From Chitinispirillales bacterium ANBcel5 (lineage in GTDB: Bacteria; Fibrobacterota; Chitinivibrionia; Chitinivibrionales; Chitinispirillaceae), in contig JARUKZ010000018.1 of the NCBI GenBank assembly GCA_029688955.1, positions 34,356 to 98,355 on the forward strand: a DNA stretch of 64,000 nt. Direction: 5' to 3'. Position numbers and translations under genes: made by a program. Positions within the stretch are counted from its first letter, which is position 1; the number at the start of each line of letters is the position of its first letter. Under the pieces are notes generated by a model that made no database searches, had not been told where the DNA came from, and saw only the letters and a list, made by a program, of their open reading frames with translations. This document shows, one piece after another, positions 53,068 to 61,218 of the stretch.

Positions 53068-53083
53068 TGCAATAGGTATGCCA
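53068..53083 (-). promoter_or_regulatory. Sigma-54 promoter for the flagellar operon (flgB)
   Basis: On the minus strand TGGCATACCTATTGCA matches TGGCACGN4TTGCW at all but two positions and keeps the exact GG-to-GC spacing. The predicted start near 53057 leaves a leader of about 26 bases before flgB. Sigma-54 control of middle flagellar genes is known from Vibrio, Pseudomonas and others. Confidence 0.78.
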
Positions 53084-53435
53084 CCTCTTTCAACGGATGA
53101 ACCAAACTGATGCTCAACGTTAGCTAAATTAACTATGTGGTTGATTATACCAACATTGCACTGAAATGTCTATGCTGAAAGTAAGGAATGTTTTAGCAAA
53201 CATTCGCAGTATCAAAGCGGTAATACTTGCCGGTCATGAGGAGCTTTTTTCCCCACCAACTGTATCTGCTTCATAAATAGAATAATTTCATGAAATCACA
53301 AAATTCCTAATCTTTTAGTTATCTGTTTGCTCAAAGGTTATTTTTATGTTTTAGGGTAGGAAATTTGCTGTTAGTTATAACACCAAAACTGCGATCAAAT
53401 AACCCCAATTCAAAATCTGTAGACCGGAGCTAAGT
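53084..53435. other. Intergenic region between flgB and DUF4954 gene
   Basis: Divergent upstream regions of flgB (minus) and the DUF4954 gene (plus). Beyond the flgB promoter I see AT-rich sequence and CGGAG before the start at 53436, but no clear operator or RNA. Confidence 0.4.
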
Positions 53436-55565
53436 ATGATCAAAGAAACCGAAAAACTGATCGTGACTATAGATACCTCTGCTTACCGTCCTCTGAATGA
53501 GCAGGAGAAGAAATCACTCACAGAAAACAGAAACAGAGCAATTGATTGGAAAACTATATATGTAAAAGATGGCTTTGATCCTTCAAGGGTTCATGGTTGT
53601 ACATTTTGGGGCAGTGTTTATATCGGTTCCTTTTCCAAAGAATCCCTTTCCCACGATAACCTTATCTTGCCGGTAGGAATCTATGACAGCTTTATCACCG
53701 ATTGTATTATCGAGGACAATGTGGCCATGCATAAAGTGTCCTACTGCAAAAACGTCTCGATTAACAGCGAGGTAATACTGTTTAACTGTGCTGAAGTGGA
53801 TTGTTCTGAAGAACCCTGTTTTGGAACAGGGATAGATAGATGGGGAAAAGAGGTCAACAAAGTAAGCATTATTAATGAAAATGGTGGCAGGGCCATTTTA
53901 CCTTTCATTGGGATTAATTGCACAGATGCTTTTATATGGTCAAAATATAGAGATGATCTTCAGTTGCTCGAAAATTTCCAGGCCTTCAGTGCCCAGGCTG
54001 CTAAAACGGTGGCAGGTAAGGAAGGAGTCATTTCAGCTAAATCGGTTGTTATAAATGCAAAAAGCATCAGAAATGCAATCATTGGGGAAGGGACTGTTAT
54101 AGATTCGGCTGAGCGATTAGAAAATGTGACCATACTATCCGATCTCTCTGAACCAACCGTTATCGGCTCTGCAGTTATCATTAAAGATTCAATCATTGGC
54201 TATGGTAACACAATCGAAACTGCCACTCAACTCTATTCCAGTGTATCGGGGACTGCTGTTTCTGTAAGCCAGTGTTCGCGAATAACCGAATCATTTATCG
54301 GTGATAACGCCCATGTGTGTTGCTGTGAAATAGCAAATGCGCTTCTCTCCCCTTCCCACGCGCAGCATCATAACAACTCATTTCTTATCGCCTCAATGAT
54401 CGGTGGTCAGAGTAATATCGCGGCAGGCGCAACAATTGGTTCAAACCACAACAGCCGTGTTAATGACGGAGAGGTGTGGGCAAAGCGCGGCTTTTGGCCG
54501 GGGCTGTGTGTTTCGCTTAAACACAACAGCTCTTTTGCTTCCTTCACCATGATCGCAAAGGGCGATTACCCTTCCGAAATAGATCTTAAACTTCCCTTTT
54601 CACTTCTCTGCCCGGATAGAGAGAACAACTCAACAGTACTTATTCCGGCCTTCTGGTTCACCCATGACATGTATGCATTTATGAGAAATGCCCTGAAATT
54701 TAAAAAGAGGGATAAGAGAGTTCATCGCCACCAGTTTATCGAACATGAAGTACTCGCTCCCGACACTGTGGAGGAGATGTTTTCAGCTATGGATTTGCTT
54801 GAACTGTTAGTAGGTAAATCCTTTTATATAAAAGAGTACGGTAGAATAAACGGTTTATCTGATAAAGAACTCATAGCAAAGGGAAATGAGCTTTTAACGA
54901 AAAAGCCTGAAATCTGCTCATCGTTAACGATCACTGTGGATAATGTTGAGCGCGGGAACAAAAATATGTGGGTGAAGAACTGTTGCTCTGCATGGTCAGC
55001 CTACAAAATGATGATTCGTTATTATGCCATAAAGAGTATCGTTAATTACCAAAAAAGCCCCTTAACGTTTAGCCAAATAAAGGATCTAATGCCTGAGAAG
55101 CGTTCTGTTGATTGGGTAAACTGTGCCGGAATGCTGCTCTCCAAAGCAGATCTTAGCGACTTAAAAGAAAGAGTCTACTCTGGTAACATAAAGGATTGGA
55201 ATCAGGTACATGAATTCTACAAAAAGCTTGAAGGCAGTTATAAAGATAAGGTAGTCCAACACGCTCTAAGCTCGCTTACTGCATTAAATGGTCTTGGAAA
55301 AGAGAGTTACGGTTCTAAAGACTTTTTACATGATCTTGATTCCTGTGCGGCTGATTGTGAAAAAATAGCCTACTTAACCCGCTCTTCCAGAGAAAAGGAC
55401 TATTTATCACCATTTCGGCTCTCAGTTTATGATAACAGCAAAGAGATGGAGAGTGTACTTGGCCCGCTCAGTGATGACGGTGTTATTTTAGAGACTGAGC
55501 AGGAGATGAGGCGTTTGAAGGAGAAAATCGAAGAGCTTAGAACAGTTGATAGCAGTTGGAAGTAG
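53436..55565 (+). CDS. DUF4954 protein with left-handed beta-helix
   Basis: This 709-residue cytoplasmic protein matches the DUF4954 group: an N-terminal RPLNEQEKKSLTENRN, then hexapeptide-like repeats that form a left-handed beta-helix (about 60-360, for example SVVINAKSIRNAIIGEGTVIDSAERLENVTI and SMIGGQSNIAAGATIGSNHNSRV), and a long helical C-terminal part. It resembles sugar-nucleotide acyltransferases such as LpxA and GlmU, but the function is unknown. NH and HN motifs in the helix (SNHNSR) could be catalytic. A coiled coil ends the protein. Confidence 0.85.
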   Translation: MIKETEKLIVTIDTSAYRPLNEQEKKSLTENRNRAIDWKTIYVKDGFDPSRVHGCTFWGSVYIGSFSKESLSHDNLILPVGIYDSFITDCIIEDNVAMHKVSYCKNVSINSEVILFNCAEVDCSEEPCFGTGIDRWGKEVNKVSIINENGGRAILPFIGINCTDAFIWSKYRDDLQLLENFQAFSAQAAKTVAGKEGVISAKSVVINAKSIRNAIIGEGTVIDSAERLENVTILSDLSEPTVIGSAVIIKDSIIGYGNTIETATQLYSSVSGTAVSVSQCSRITESFIGDNAHVCCCEIANALLSPSHAQHHNNSFLIASMIGGQSNIAAGATIGSNHNSRVNDGEVWAKRGFWPGLCVSLKHNSSFASFTMIAKGDYPSEIDLKLPFSLLCPDRENNSTVLIPAFWFTHDMYAFMRNALKFKKRDKRVHRHQFIEHEVLAPDTVEEMFSAMDLLELLVGKSFYIKEYGRINGLSDKELIAKGNELLTKKPEICSSLTITVDNVERGNKNMWVKNCCSAWSAYKMMIRYYAIKSIVNYQKSPLTFSQIKDLMPEKRSVDWVNCAGMLLSKADLSDLKERVYSGNIKDWNQVHEFYKKLEGSYKDKVVQHALSSLTALNGLGKESYGSKDFLHDLDSCAADCEKIAYLTRSSREKDYLSPFRLSVYDNSKEMESVLGPLSDDGVILETEQEMRRLKEKIEELRTVDSSWK

Positions 55566-55640
55566 ACTCGGGCCTTATATCATTCGCCTTTGGTTTTGTT
55601 GTAGGGTTAGGTGTACTTATTCAAAAACAAAAAAAGTACT

Positions 55641-56279
55641 CTACATCTTCAATTGTTTATTAGTTTTGTTTGGATCAAAATACCCTGTCCAGTTTCGAAC
55701 CAATTGTTCTATTTGGGTTTCCTTGTGCCCAGCCATTCGAAATATTTCAGAATAAAAATTGCACACAGTGGATTTGGCGTTGTAAATGTAGCTGGTATCA
55801 AGAGTGTCAAATAAACTGGTATTCGTTAACCCTATGAGTTTGGTGTCATGCCAATCTAATTCTTCATATGTATGTTGAAAATGGAGTAACGCATTGCGAA
55901 TTCGCCTATATTCTTCAAATGCCTTGCCTGGTTTTGTGTTTATAAAATTTTTCTTAAAAAACATTTCTGGCCATTTCCGTAACTTTTGCTCCAATCCAAA
56001 ACGTCGATCTGTCATTTGCTGAAGGACGTTATTCTTCAATTCCAGATATGGTGGTTGCTCAACTAATTCACGAAAAAATGTATTAAGGAAAGCTTCTACT
56101 GCTCCCACTGTCATAAAAATCGCCATCATTGAGTAGTTAGGGATATCTAGTTCGAATGTCATATTTCCAGCAGCACGCTCGATTAGTTCAATACTTCGAC
56201 AAAAATTTCTTGTTACCAGTTGTGGAGATGATTTACTTGTTTTATTATCCATCATTTTTGAATTGGTCATTTTACTCAA
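55641..56279 (-). CDS. HEPN-like protein
   Basis: This 212-residue helical protein has a C-terminal half containing RRIRNALLHFQHTYEEL, the RNxxxH motif of HEPN ribonucleases, in a predicted four-helix region (about 60-170). HEPN proteins are often toxins or effectors that cut RNA, frequently paired with a nucleotidyltransferase antitoxin, which I do not see nearby. It lies at the start of the accessory region. A housekeeping role is also possible. Confidence 0.6.
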   Translation of the reverse strand: MSKMTNSKMMDNKTSKSSPQLVTRNFCRSIELIERAAGNMTFELDIPNYSMMAIFMTVGAVEAFLNTFFRELVEQPPYLELKNNVLQQMTDRRFGLEQKLRKWPEMFFKKNFINTKPGKAFEEYRRIRNALLHFQHTYEELDWHDTKLIGLTNTSLFDTLDTSYIYNAKSTVCNFYSEIFRMAGHKETQIEQLVRNWTGYFDPNKTNKQLKM

Positions 56280-56780
56280 TCCGAATTATTATTTAGGTGT
56301 CATAAGGACTTGTGCTGTATATGAGGCGTGATAGATCTCCGGTGATATTGCTCTGCTGTTCACAGCAGAACTAAAACCATCGGCCACATACAGATTAATC
56401 ATTGAAGTTCAAATCAGCACTCTAATAACGCTTTAAGATTACCTAAGCATTTCCTTTAGTGTTCATGCATCAGAGTCCACCAACGGTATGGTCGAATCTC
56501 GGTTGATTCAAAGTTTCAAAATATCTGTTTTTTGACCCTCTATTATCCACACCAATTCAGTACCATCTTTTAGTGTACTATTGGCTTATAAGAAGAAGTT
56601 AATGTGATAATATTTAAACTTATTAATCAAAAACTTCCACCTTTATCCTTCTATTATATTCTACTATGTATTGATTTACAATCTCCATAGCTTTATTTTC
56701 TATTAATAAAATATTTATACTGTCTTAAAATACTTGGATTTATGTTGTCCTGGAAGCCACCAGTTTCTGTATATAATTTC
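56280..56780. other. Non-coding stretch in accessory region
   Basis: No gene with a plausible start and composition is visible. The section is AT-rich (to over 70% in 56600-56750). The left part includes a short inverted pair (CTGCTGT with ACAGCAG, around 56352-56367). The right part (56690-56780) reads on the minus strand as a continuation of the truncated gene at 56781 past its stop codon. Confidence 0.4.
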
Positions 56781-56918
56781 TTAATTTCCGTCATTATTAA
56801 TATCTGCCTTAAGCCAATGATTCTTGTTTTTGAAAGCTTGCCAACTTTTTTCAGTTTGACTTATTATTTCATTAAATTCTTGCTCTGTTAAAAGATCTTC
56901 TACCTGAAGTGCTTTCAT
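56781..56918 (-). pseudogene. Truncated small gene with DxNxDG motif
   Basis: The reading frame starts at an ATG overlapping the stop of the upstream gene (ATGA) and gives MKALQVEDLLTEQEFNEII and then KADINNDGN followed by TAA; after the stop the same frame continues EIIYRNWW. The sequence up to the stop suggests a calcium-binding or FG-GAP-like DxNxDGxxEI motif interrupted by a nonsense change. It is coupled to the secreted-protein gene at 56915-57616, which has a similar DLKNDGETDFALV segment. Confidence 0.5.
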
Positions 56919-57616
56919 TTTTCTCCAAAATCACTTAAAAGTTGATTTGATAAAGTTTTTATTTTTTTAAACAGAGAGTCATTTTTATTTATCTCAAGCT
57001 GATATATTTCTTCTCCTCTCATGATTTCTATTTCTGCTATCTTATAAAACTTTCCATCTATATATTTCAAAGCACATACTCGTGTATATTTTTCTAAAAT
57101 AGCAAAATCTAAAGCATAAACCTTATCATTATCTAAAAAGTAATAATCCCGGATTAAGCTTCTTGCATCAGTATATTTAAGGTATTCAAATTCACCACAA
57201 TCATTTCTTTTAAACAAAAAAAAGTCCTTTAATCTAGCAGATCCTTTATAGATAAGCTCTACTAAAGCAAAATCTGTTTCTCCGTCATTCTTCAAATCTA
57301 ATAAGTACATAAAGTTAAACAAAATGTCATCCATTATCGAAGAAAATGGAACCATATCACCATTCACAATATTCTCAATCTTTATTTCAGGATCAATCCC
57401 GACATATTCCAAATCAAAATCAACAGCTTGTTTTAAGCCAAAATCTTGATTTAATAACTCATCTTCATTCCCTTCTTGCAAGGCTATTATCACCTTTTCG
57501 ATAAAATAATCATTACTTTCATCCCAATCATATTCTTCTGCATAACTTATTGTGACAGGTAAAACTAACAAAACTAAAAATAAAGAAGAAATTATTAGAC
57601 TGTTATATTTATACAT
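56915..57616 (-). CDS. Exported protein of unknown function
   Basis: This 233-residue protein has a signal peptide (1-26, ending in SYA) and an acidic body with about eight Asp/Glu-rich segments. One segment, LDLKNDGETDFALVEL, resembles a DxxxDG calcium-binding/FG-GAP-type motif. I recognise no family. The start is supported by AAAAGGTG, eight bases upstream of the ATG. The truncated gene starting in its stop codon contains a similar DINNDGN segment, so the two may be an original pair. The low G+C content contrasts with the cellulase gene nearby. Confidence 0.7.
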   Translation of the reverse strand: MYKYNSLIISSLFLVLLVLPVTISYAEEYDWDESNDYFIEKVIIALQEGNEDELLNQDFGLKQAVDFDLEYVGIDPEIKIENIVNGDMVPFSSIMDDILFNFMYLLDLKNDGETDFALVELIYKGSARLKDFFLFKRNDCGEFEYLKYTDARSLIRDYYFLDNDKVYALDFAILEKYTRVCALKYIDGKFYKIAEIEIMRGEEIYQLEINKNDSLFKKIKTLSNQLLSDFGEK

Positions 57617-57718
57617 TAAAACACCTTTTGTATTTGATTTTTAGTTACAAACTTGCTGCTAATTAACAAAAAAAACACCCATCAGTTCATAATGTATGAG
57701 GTGCTACACACTTTTTGT

Positions 57719-57911
57719 TCACTCGATTCCTGCAAACTTATAGCCAACTCTTTCTACTGTTTTTTTTAGCTTACTTTCATCACCATTACCAATTAATGTT
57801 ACAACTGTATTATTATTCACTGCAATTACTCCAGAAACTTTTTATAACTTATCCTTTTCATGTGACTCACAAAATGACATGTCATACCATTAACCTCGTT
57901 GTTTTTTTCAT
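57719..57911 (-). pseudogene. Decayed small HMA (metal-binding) protein
   Basis: On the minus strand, three reading frames together give a heavy-metal-associated domain: ATG AAA AAA, then (frame change) NEVNGMTCHFVSHMKRIS, then (second frame change) KVSGVIAVNNNTVV and ESKLKKTVERVGYKFAGIE ending in TGA. The GMTC motif and the GVxxV...GYK pattern are typical of copper-chaperone-like HMA domains; the second cysteine is missing. Both frame changes fall at runs of A, so either mutation or sequencing error could cause them. Confidence 0.6.
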
Positions 57912-58238
57912 AAAATCAATCCTTATATTTAATATCAATTTGAATACTATTACAGACATATTAAGCGAATATGTTCTTATTATCAAATGGATAGGACATT
58001 TTCTTCTTCTCTGTTCACGCCATATCCGACCACTGCCACCCCACCCCGCGCAAACGAACATTGAACATCTTGTATCGTTTTTTCCTGGCGTTGGTCTTGG
58101 GGTATGTGGCTGTTCAAATATAGCTGAATTTGGCCCGTAGAGCAACGATTGGGGGGGTATGGCTCACGCGGACCCTCGCTGCATGGGCTCCTTTTACAGC
58201 TTGCAGTGCTTCAGGATGGTTTGATTCCCTTGCCGTAA
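57912..58238. other. Unassigned region before repeat copy A
   Basis: Open frames on both strands overlap here, but none has a recognisable product or a good ribosome-binding site. The base composition changes sharply from AT-rich to about 55% G+C at 58010-58230, and a G7 run occurs at 58152-58158, which suggests a junction between sequences of different origin. Confidence 0.4.
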
Positions 58239-58457
58239 TTGGGGTCGGACCAGAATTGAACAACCGAATTGCCCAAATTGAGCTGCAATGGGCAAAACCA
58301 TCTCTCTTATAGCCAAATATCCCGGGCTTAGAGCTCGATGGAAGGGCATCTCATCAAGCTCTAAGGATCTAAAATGTGCACCTCCCAAGCCTTATCGATA
58401 AAGGTTTAAAGCACGATTCTCTTGGGATACAGAATAGGGTGCCCCCAGTTCCTTAAC
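58239..58457. repeat. Repeat family copy A
   Basis: Starts with TTGGGGTCGGACCAGA at 58239 and is similar over about 220 bases to copies B and C, all in the same orientation. It contains an ATTGCCC...GGGCAA hairpin and a CTTAGAGCT...AGCTCTAAG hairpin (arms here slightly changed). The minus strand has a reading frame ending in PYSVSQENRALNLYR and a stop, resembling the equivalent frame in copy C. Copy A has no right terminal repeat. Confidence 0.8.
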
Positions 58458-58586
58458 CAGAACCAATACCTAAAAAATTAGTAGCCAACACCAGCTTCGT
58501 TAACTCTTTTAATACATCATACATAAACCACTACCTACCCCATAGAATTAGACCCACTACGTGCGCTTGGACACTAATAAGAAATA

Positions 58587-58620
58587 GGGCTGCCTGGAAA
58601 TTAAAGGTTCCAGGCAGCCC
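58587..58620 (-). terminator. Terminator of cellulase gene
   Basis: GGGCTGCCTGGAA (58587-58599) and TTCCAGGCAGCCC (58608-58620) form a perfect 13-bp stem with an eight-base loop. On the minus strand it is followed by TATTTCTTATT and lies 23 bases after the stop codon. Confidence 0.9.
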
Positions 58621-58643
58621 CGTTCTCATTCAAAAGAGTGGTC

Positions 58644-61097
58644 TCAGCGTACTATTATTTTGTTGCTGTAGCTGAAATTGCCTTCTGTTACTTTAACTAT
58701 AAATGCGCCCCTGCTAAGTTTTGAGTCATTGAGCGATATGTTCATTTCTCCTTCGGCAGAACGATGATGTGAGGAGAAGTGAACACGTCTGCCACTAAGA
58801 TTGTAGATGCTTACATCGAAAACACCGTTCCGGGGCTCTGAGAACCTTATGCTAAGTTTGGCACCAGTGGTTTGCATGTTAAGAGTAATGCCATTATCTC
58901 TTCTTGATTTCGCAAATGGCTGGCGAGTACTACTTGTTGTGTGAGCGAAACCGTGTACTTCATGACCAGAATACAAGGCAACAAGCGCACTGGAAAGGTA
59001 AGAGAAGGAGGCGCTCCAGTTTATAGCGGTTTCGTTGGCTGCGTAACTGCACCAGTGATCTATATAAGAAGTGGCCGGAAGATTGACGTATGTTTCGCAT
59101 CCATCCTCAGTAATATCGGGGTTATTGTGGCTTTGCGGACCGCCCACTATAAATCCCGGGATAGGTGCTGCAATCCCATCTGCGTCCATGACTCTGTGGT
59201 GAGGATTTTGGGGTGATCTTCGTCCAAAACCAGTGACAAAAGAAAGGTCAAGTGGGTTGCGGCCAAGAAGGTAATCTATCTGGTTAAACGCGGCATTCAA
59301 ATATTTCGGGTCGCTGGTTACGTAGTAGGCATGCAGAAGTGCAATCCCCTGATTGGCAGCCACGCTGTTACTACCCCAGACAAAATCAGGCACTTCCATG
59401 GAAACGATATAGCCGTTTTGCTGATTGTCGAGTAGTGTGTCTGCAAGAAGCAAGAGCCGATCCCTGGCAAGGCTTATAACTGTGCTGTCAAATTTGCTGT
59501 CATTGCTTAGAATCGTGTAAAGTCCCAGACCTCCTGTACCCTGCCAGTCCGGGGTTGTAAGCGTGGGGATTGTTAGCAAATAGGAGTGGTATTCAGATGA
59601 ATCGGTCGAAGCATAGAGCTCTGCTGCTGCCCAGTAGAACTCATCTTCAACGTAGGTGTCATCATACATGCCGGTATTGGATCCCTCAGGGTTTTCTGTG
59701 AAATAGATCTCGGGATTAGCTTGCGCCCAGGCAAATGCTCTCTTTGCGGCTTCAAGGCATTCATCGGCAAAGGTTTTGTCAAAAGGGGTAAAGATGCGGC
59801 TGGTTTTGGCCATTACGGCTGCAAAATTAAGAGCCGCTGCAGTGGACTTTTGAAACACAAAACGCTCCTGAGTGCTCTCATGGGGCATAACCCGTCCATC
59901 AAATCCGAGAGGGGTTAGTTTGTGGAAAACTCCACCGTCAATATCCTGCATTGTGAACATCCAATCAAGATTCCATCTGATTTCATCCAGAATGTCAGGG
60001 GTAGTATTGCCACTTTCAGGAATGTTTAACGAAAGATCTTTGAAGTATTCAGGGAAGTGCTGATATAAAAGAAGAAGCGTGTAGGTCGTGATACCGGAAT
60101 TTACCACATATTTTCCATAATCACCTGCATCGTACCAGCCCTTGGGGCTGGAAATTGGTCCTCCTGTCGCACCATCATAGAAACGGCCGATGGACTCATC
60201 TCTGTGTCCCATGGGGCGTGCGTATATTCCGGCATATTCAGGAAGAAGGTCGATTGAAACACGTTGAAAGTAAAACGATCTGAGACTGGCAATTGACAGC
60301 TCTTTGTATGGATCTTCGCTAATTACAAAATCACGACTGATTTTGGTATAGTTTTTATAAACTGCGTAGGTTCCTGGTTGAGTTACTGATGAAAAATCGA
60401 TTGTCCGAACTCTTTCTTCCGATGGTTGGTAGCTGCGCTCAGCAGATGCCTCTCCTGTCCACACAACCGTGCCGTCACTGTCTCGCACCTCGAAGGAGCC
60501 CCCGCTGCTGTTGCGCAGCACCGCCTGCTTGGGGCCACTTACGTGTAATCCAACCTGGTTTATCAGTGCAAACTCATCACTGGGGTTGCCACCCGGTGTT
60601 TGGGATTCTGTCACTGAAATAGATACAATAGTGAAGTTGGTGTTACACATACCACCATTTAGAAAAAACCTTGCTCTGGAGTCATCAACAGAACTGTTCT
60701 CCCATTCAATCTCAAATTCTGAAAGATTGTCCTCTCTAAAAAGCCCATCAGCTTCTATATACGAGGTGTAGTCTCCGCCATCCTGGCCGATACCCAACAC
60801 AACCCGTTTGTCTCCACCATTCCCAATGCCACTGAAGCTGATTGTGTAAGTGTAGCCAGGACGTAGGTGTATTTCCTCCTGAGTCATCTGTACATCCCAC
60901 ATTTGACTTCCACCGCTTGTTATGTCAAAGAGAAGTCCCGTGCCCCAACTACCGGTTACTTCACTCACGGTACCTGAAAGCCGGGCGTCCCAGTCATCAG
61001 TTCCAGAAGAAAAGTTGCCGTTTCTAAGCAGTTCCTGAGCCGAAAGACTCAGCGTTATTAACATAATGATTAGAGGTGTAAAATACCTTGAAGGCAT
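58644..61097 (-). CDS. Secreted GH9 cellulase with CBM and sorting domain
   Basis: This 817-residue enzyme has a signal peptide (1-20, LSAQ), a CBM4/9-like domain (about 22-165, LLRNGNFSSGTDDWDAR), a CelD N-terminal Ig-like domain (about 178-262, INQVGLHVSGPKQAVL), a GH9 catalytic domain (about 268-720, catalytic Asp in WYDAGDYGKYVV, HHR in NPHHRV, acid Glu in YAANETAINW) and a C-terminal Por-secretion-type domain (FDVSIYNLSGRRV ... SNKIIVR). It would cut cellulose or related glucans outside the cell. AAAGGAG precedes the ATG. G+C content is higher than in neighbours and repeats flank it on both sides. Confidence 0.95.
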   Translation of the reverse strand: MPSRYFTPLIIMLITLSLSAQELLRNGNFSSGTDDWDARLSGTVSEVTGSWGTGLLFDITSGGSQMWDVQMTQEEIHLRPGYTYTISFSGIGNGGDKRVVLGIGQDGGDYTSYIEADGLFREDNLSEFEIEWENSSVDDSRARFFLNGGMCNTNFTIVSISVTESQTPGGNPSDEFALINQVGLHVSGPKQAVLRNSSGGSFEVRDSDGTVVWTGEASAERSYQPSEERVRTIDFSSVTQPGTYAVYKNYTKISRDFVISEDPYKELSIASLRSFYFQRVSIDLLPEYAGIYARPMGHRDESIGRFYDGATGGPISSPKGWYDAGDYGKYVVNSGITTYTLLLLYQHFPEYFKDLSLNIPESGNTTPDILDEIRWNLDWMFTMQDIDGGVFHKLTPLGFDGRVMPHESTQERFVFQKSTAAALNFAAVMAKTSRIFTPFDKTFADECLEAAKRAFAWAQANPEIYFTENPEGSNTGMYDDTYVEDEFYWAAAELYASTDSSEYHSYLLTIPTLTTPDWQGTGGLGLYTILSNDSKFDSTVISLARDRLLLLADTLLDNQQNGYIVSMEVPDFVWGSNSVAANQGIALLHAYYVTSDPKYLNAAFNQIDYLLGRNPLDLSFVTGFGRRSPQNPHHRVMDADGIAAPIPGFIVGGPQSHNNPDITEDGCETYVNLPATSYIDHWCSYAANETAINWSASFSYLSSALVALYSGHEVHGFAHTTSSTRQPFAKSRRDNGITLNMQTTGAKLSIRFSEPRNGVFDVSIYNLSGRRVHFSSHHRSAEGEMNISLNDSKLSRGAFIVKVTEGNFSYSNKIIVR

Positions 61098-61189
61098 TTT
61101 TATACTCCTTTTTTTTGGTGAATGGTGCCCATTTTTGTTCTGTGGTGACTATTATTAGTATGTTTATTAATGCAAATGGTTCAGTGTTG

Positions 61190-61218
61190 TTGGGGTCGGA
61201 CCAGATTTAGGCAACCTA
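61190..61218. repeat. Repeat family copy B, left part
   Basis: TTGGGGTCGGACCAGA at 61190 plus TTTAGGCAACC and TA (61217-61218). The remaining part of this copy resumes at 62380 (TA, ATTGCCC...) beyond the IS630 element, matching the uninterrupted CAACCTAATTGCCC of copy C. Confidence 0.9.

Noticed and set aside
57715..58145. Overlapping open frames on both strands (141 and 87 codons)
   Set aside because: They cross the boundary of an AT-rich and a GC-rich section, have no ribosome-binding site and overlap the decayed HMA gene.
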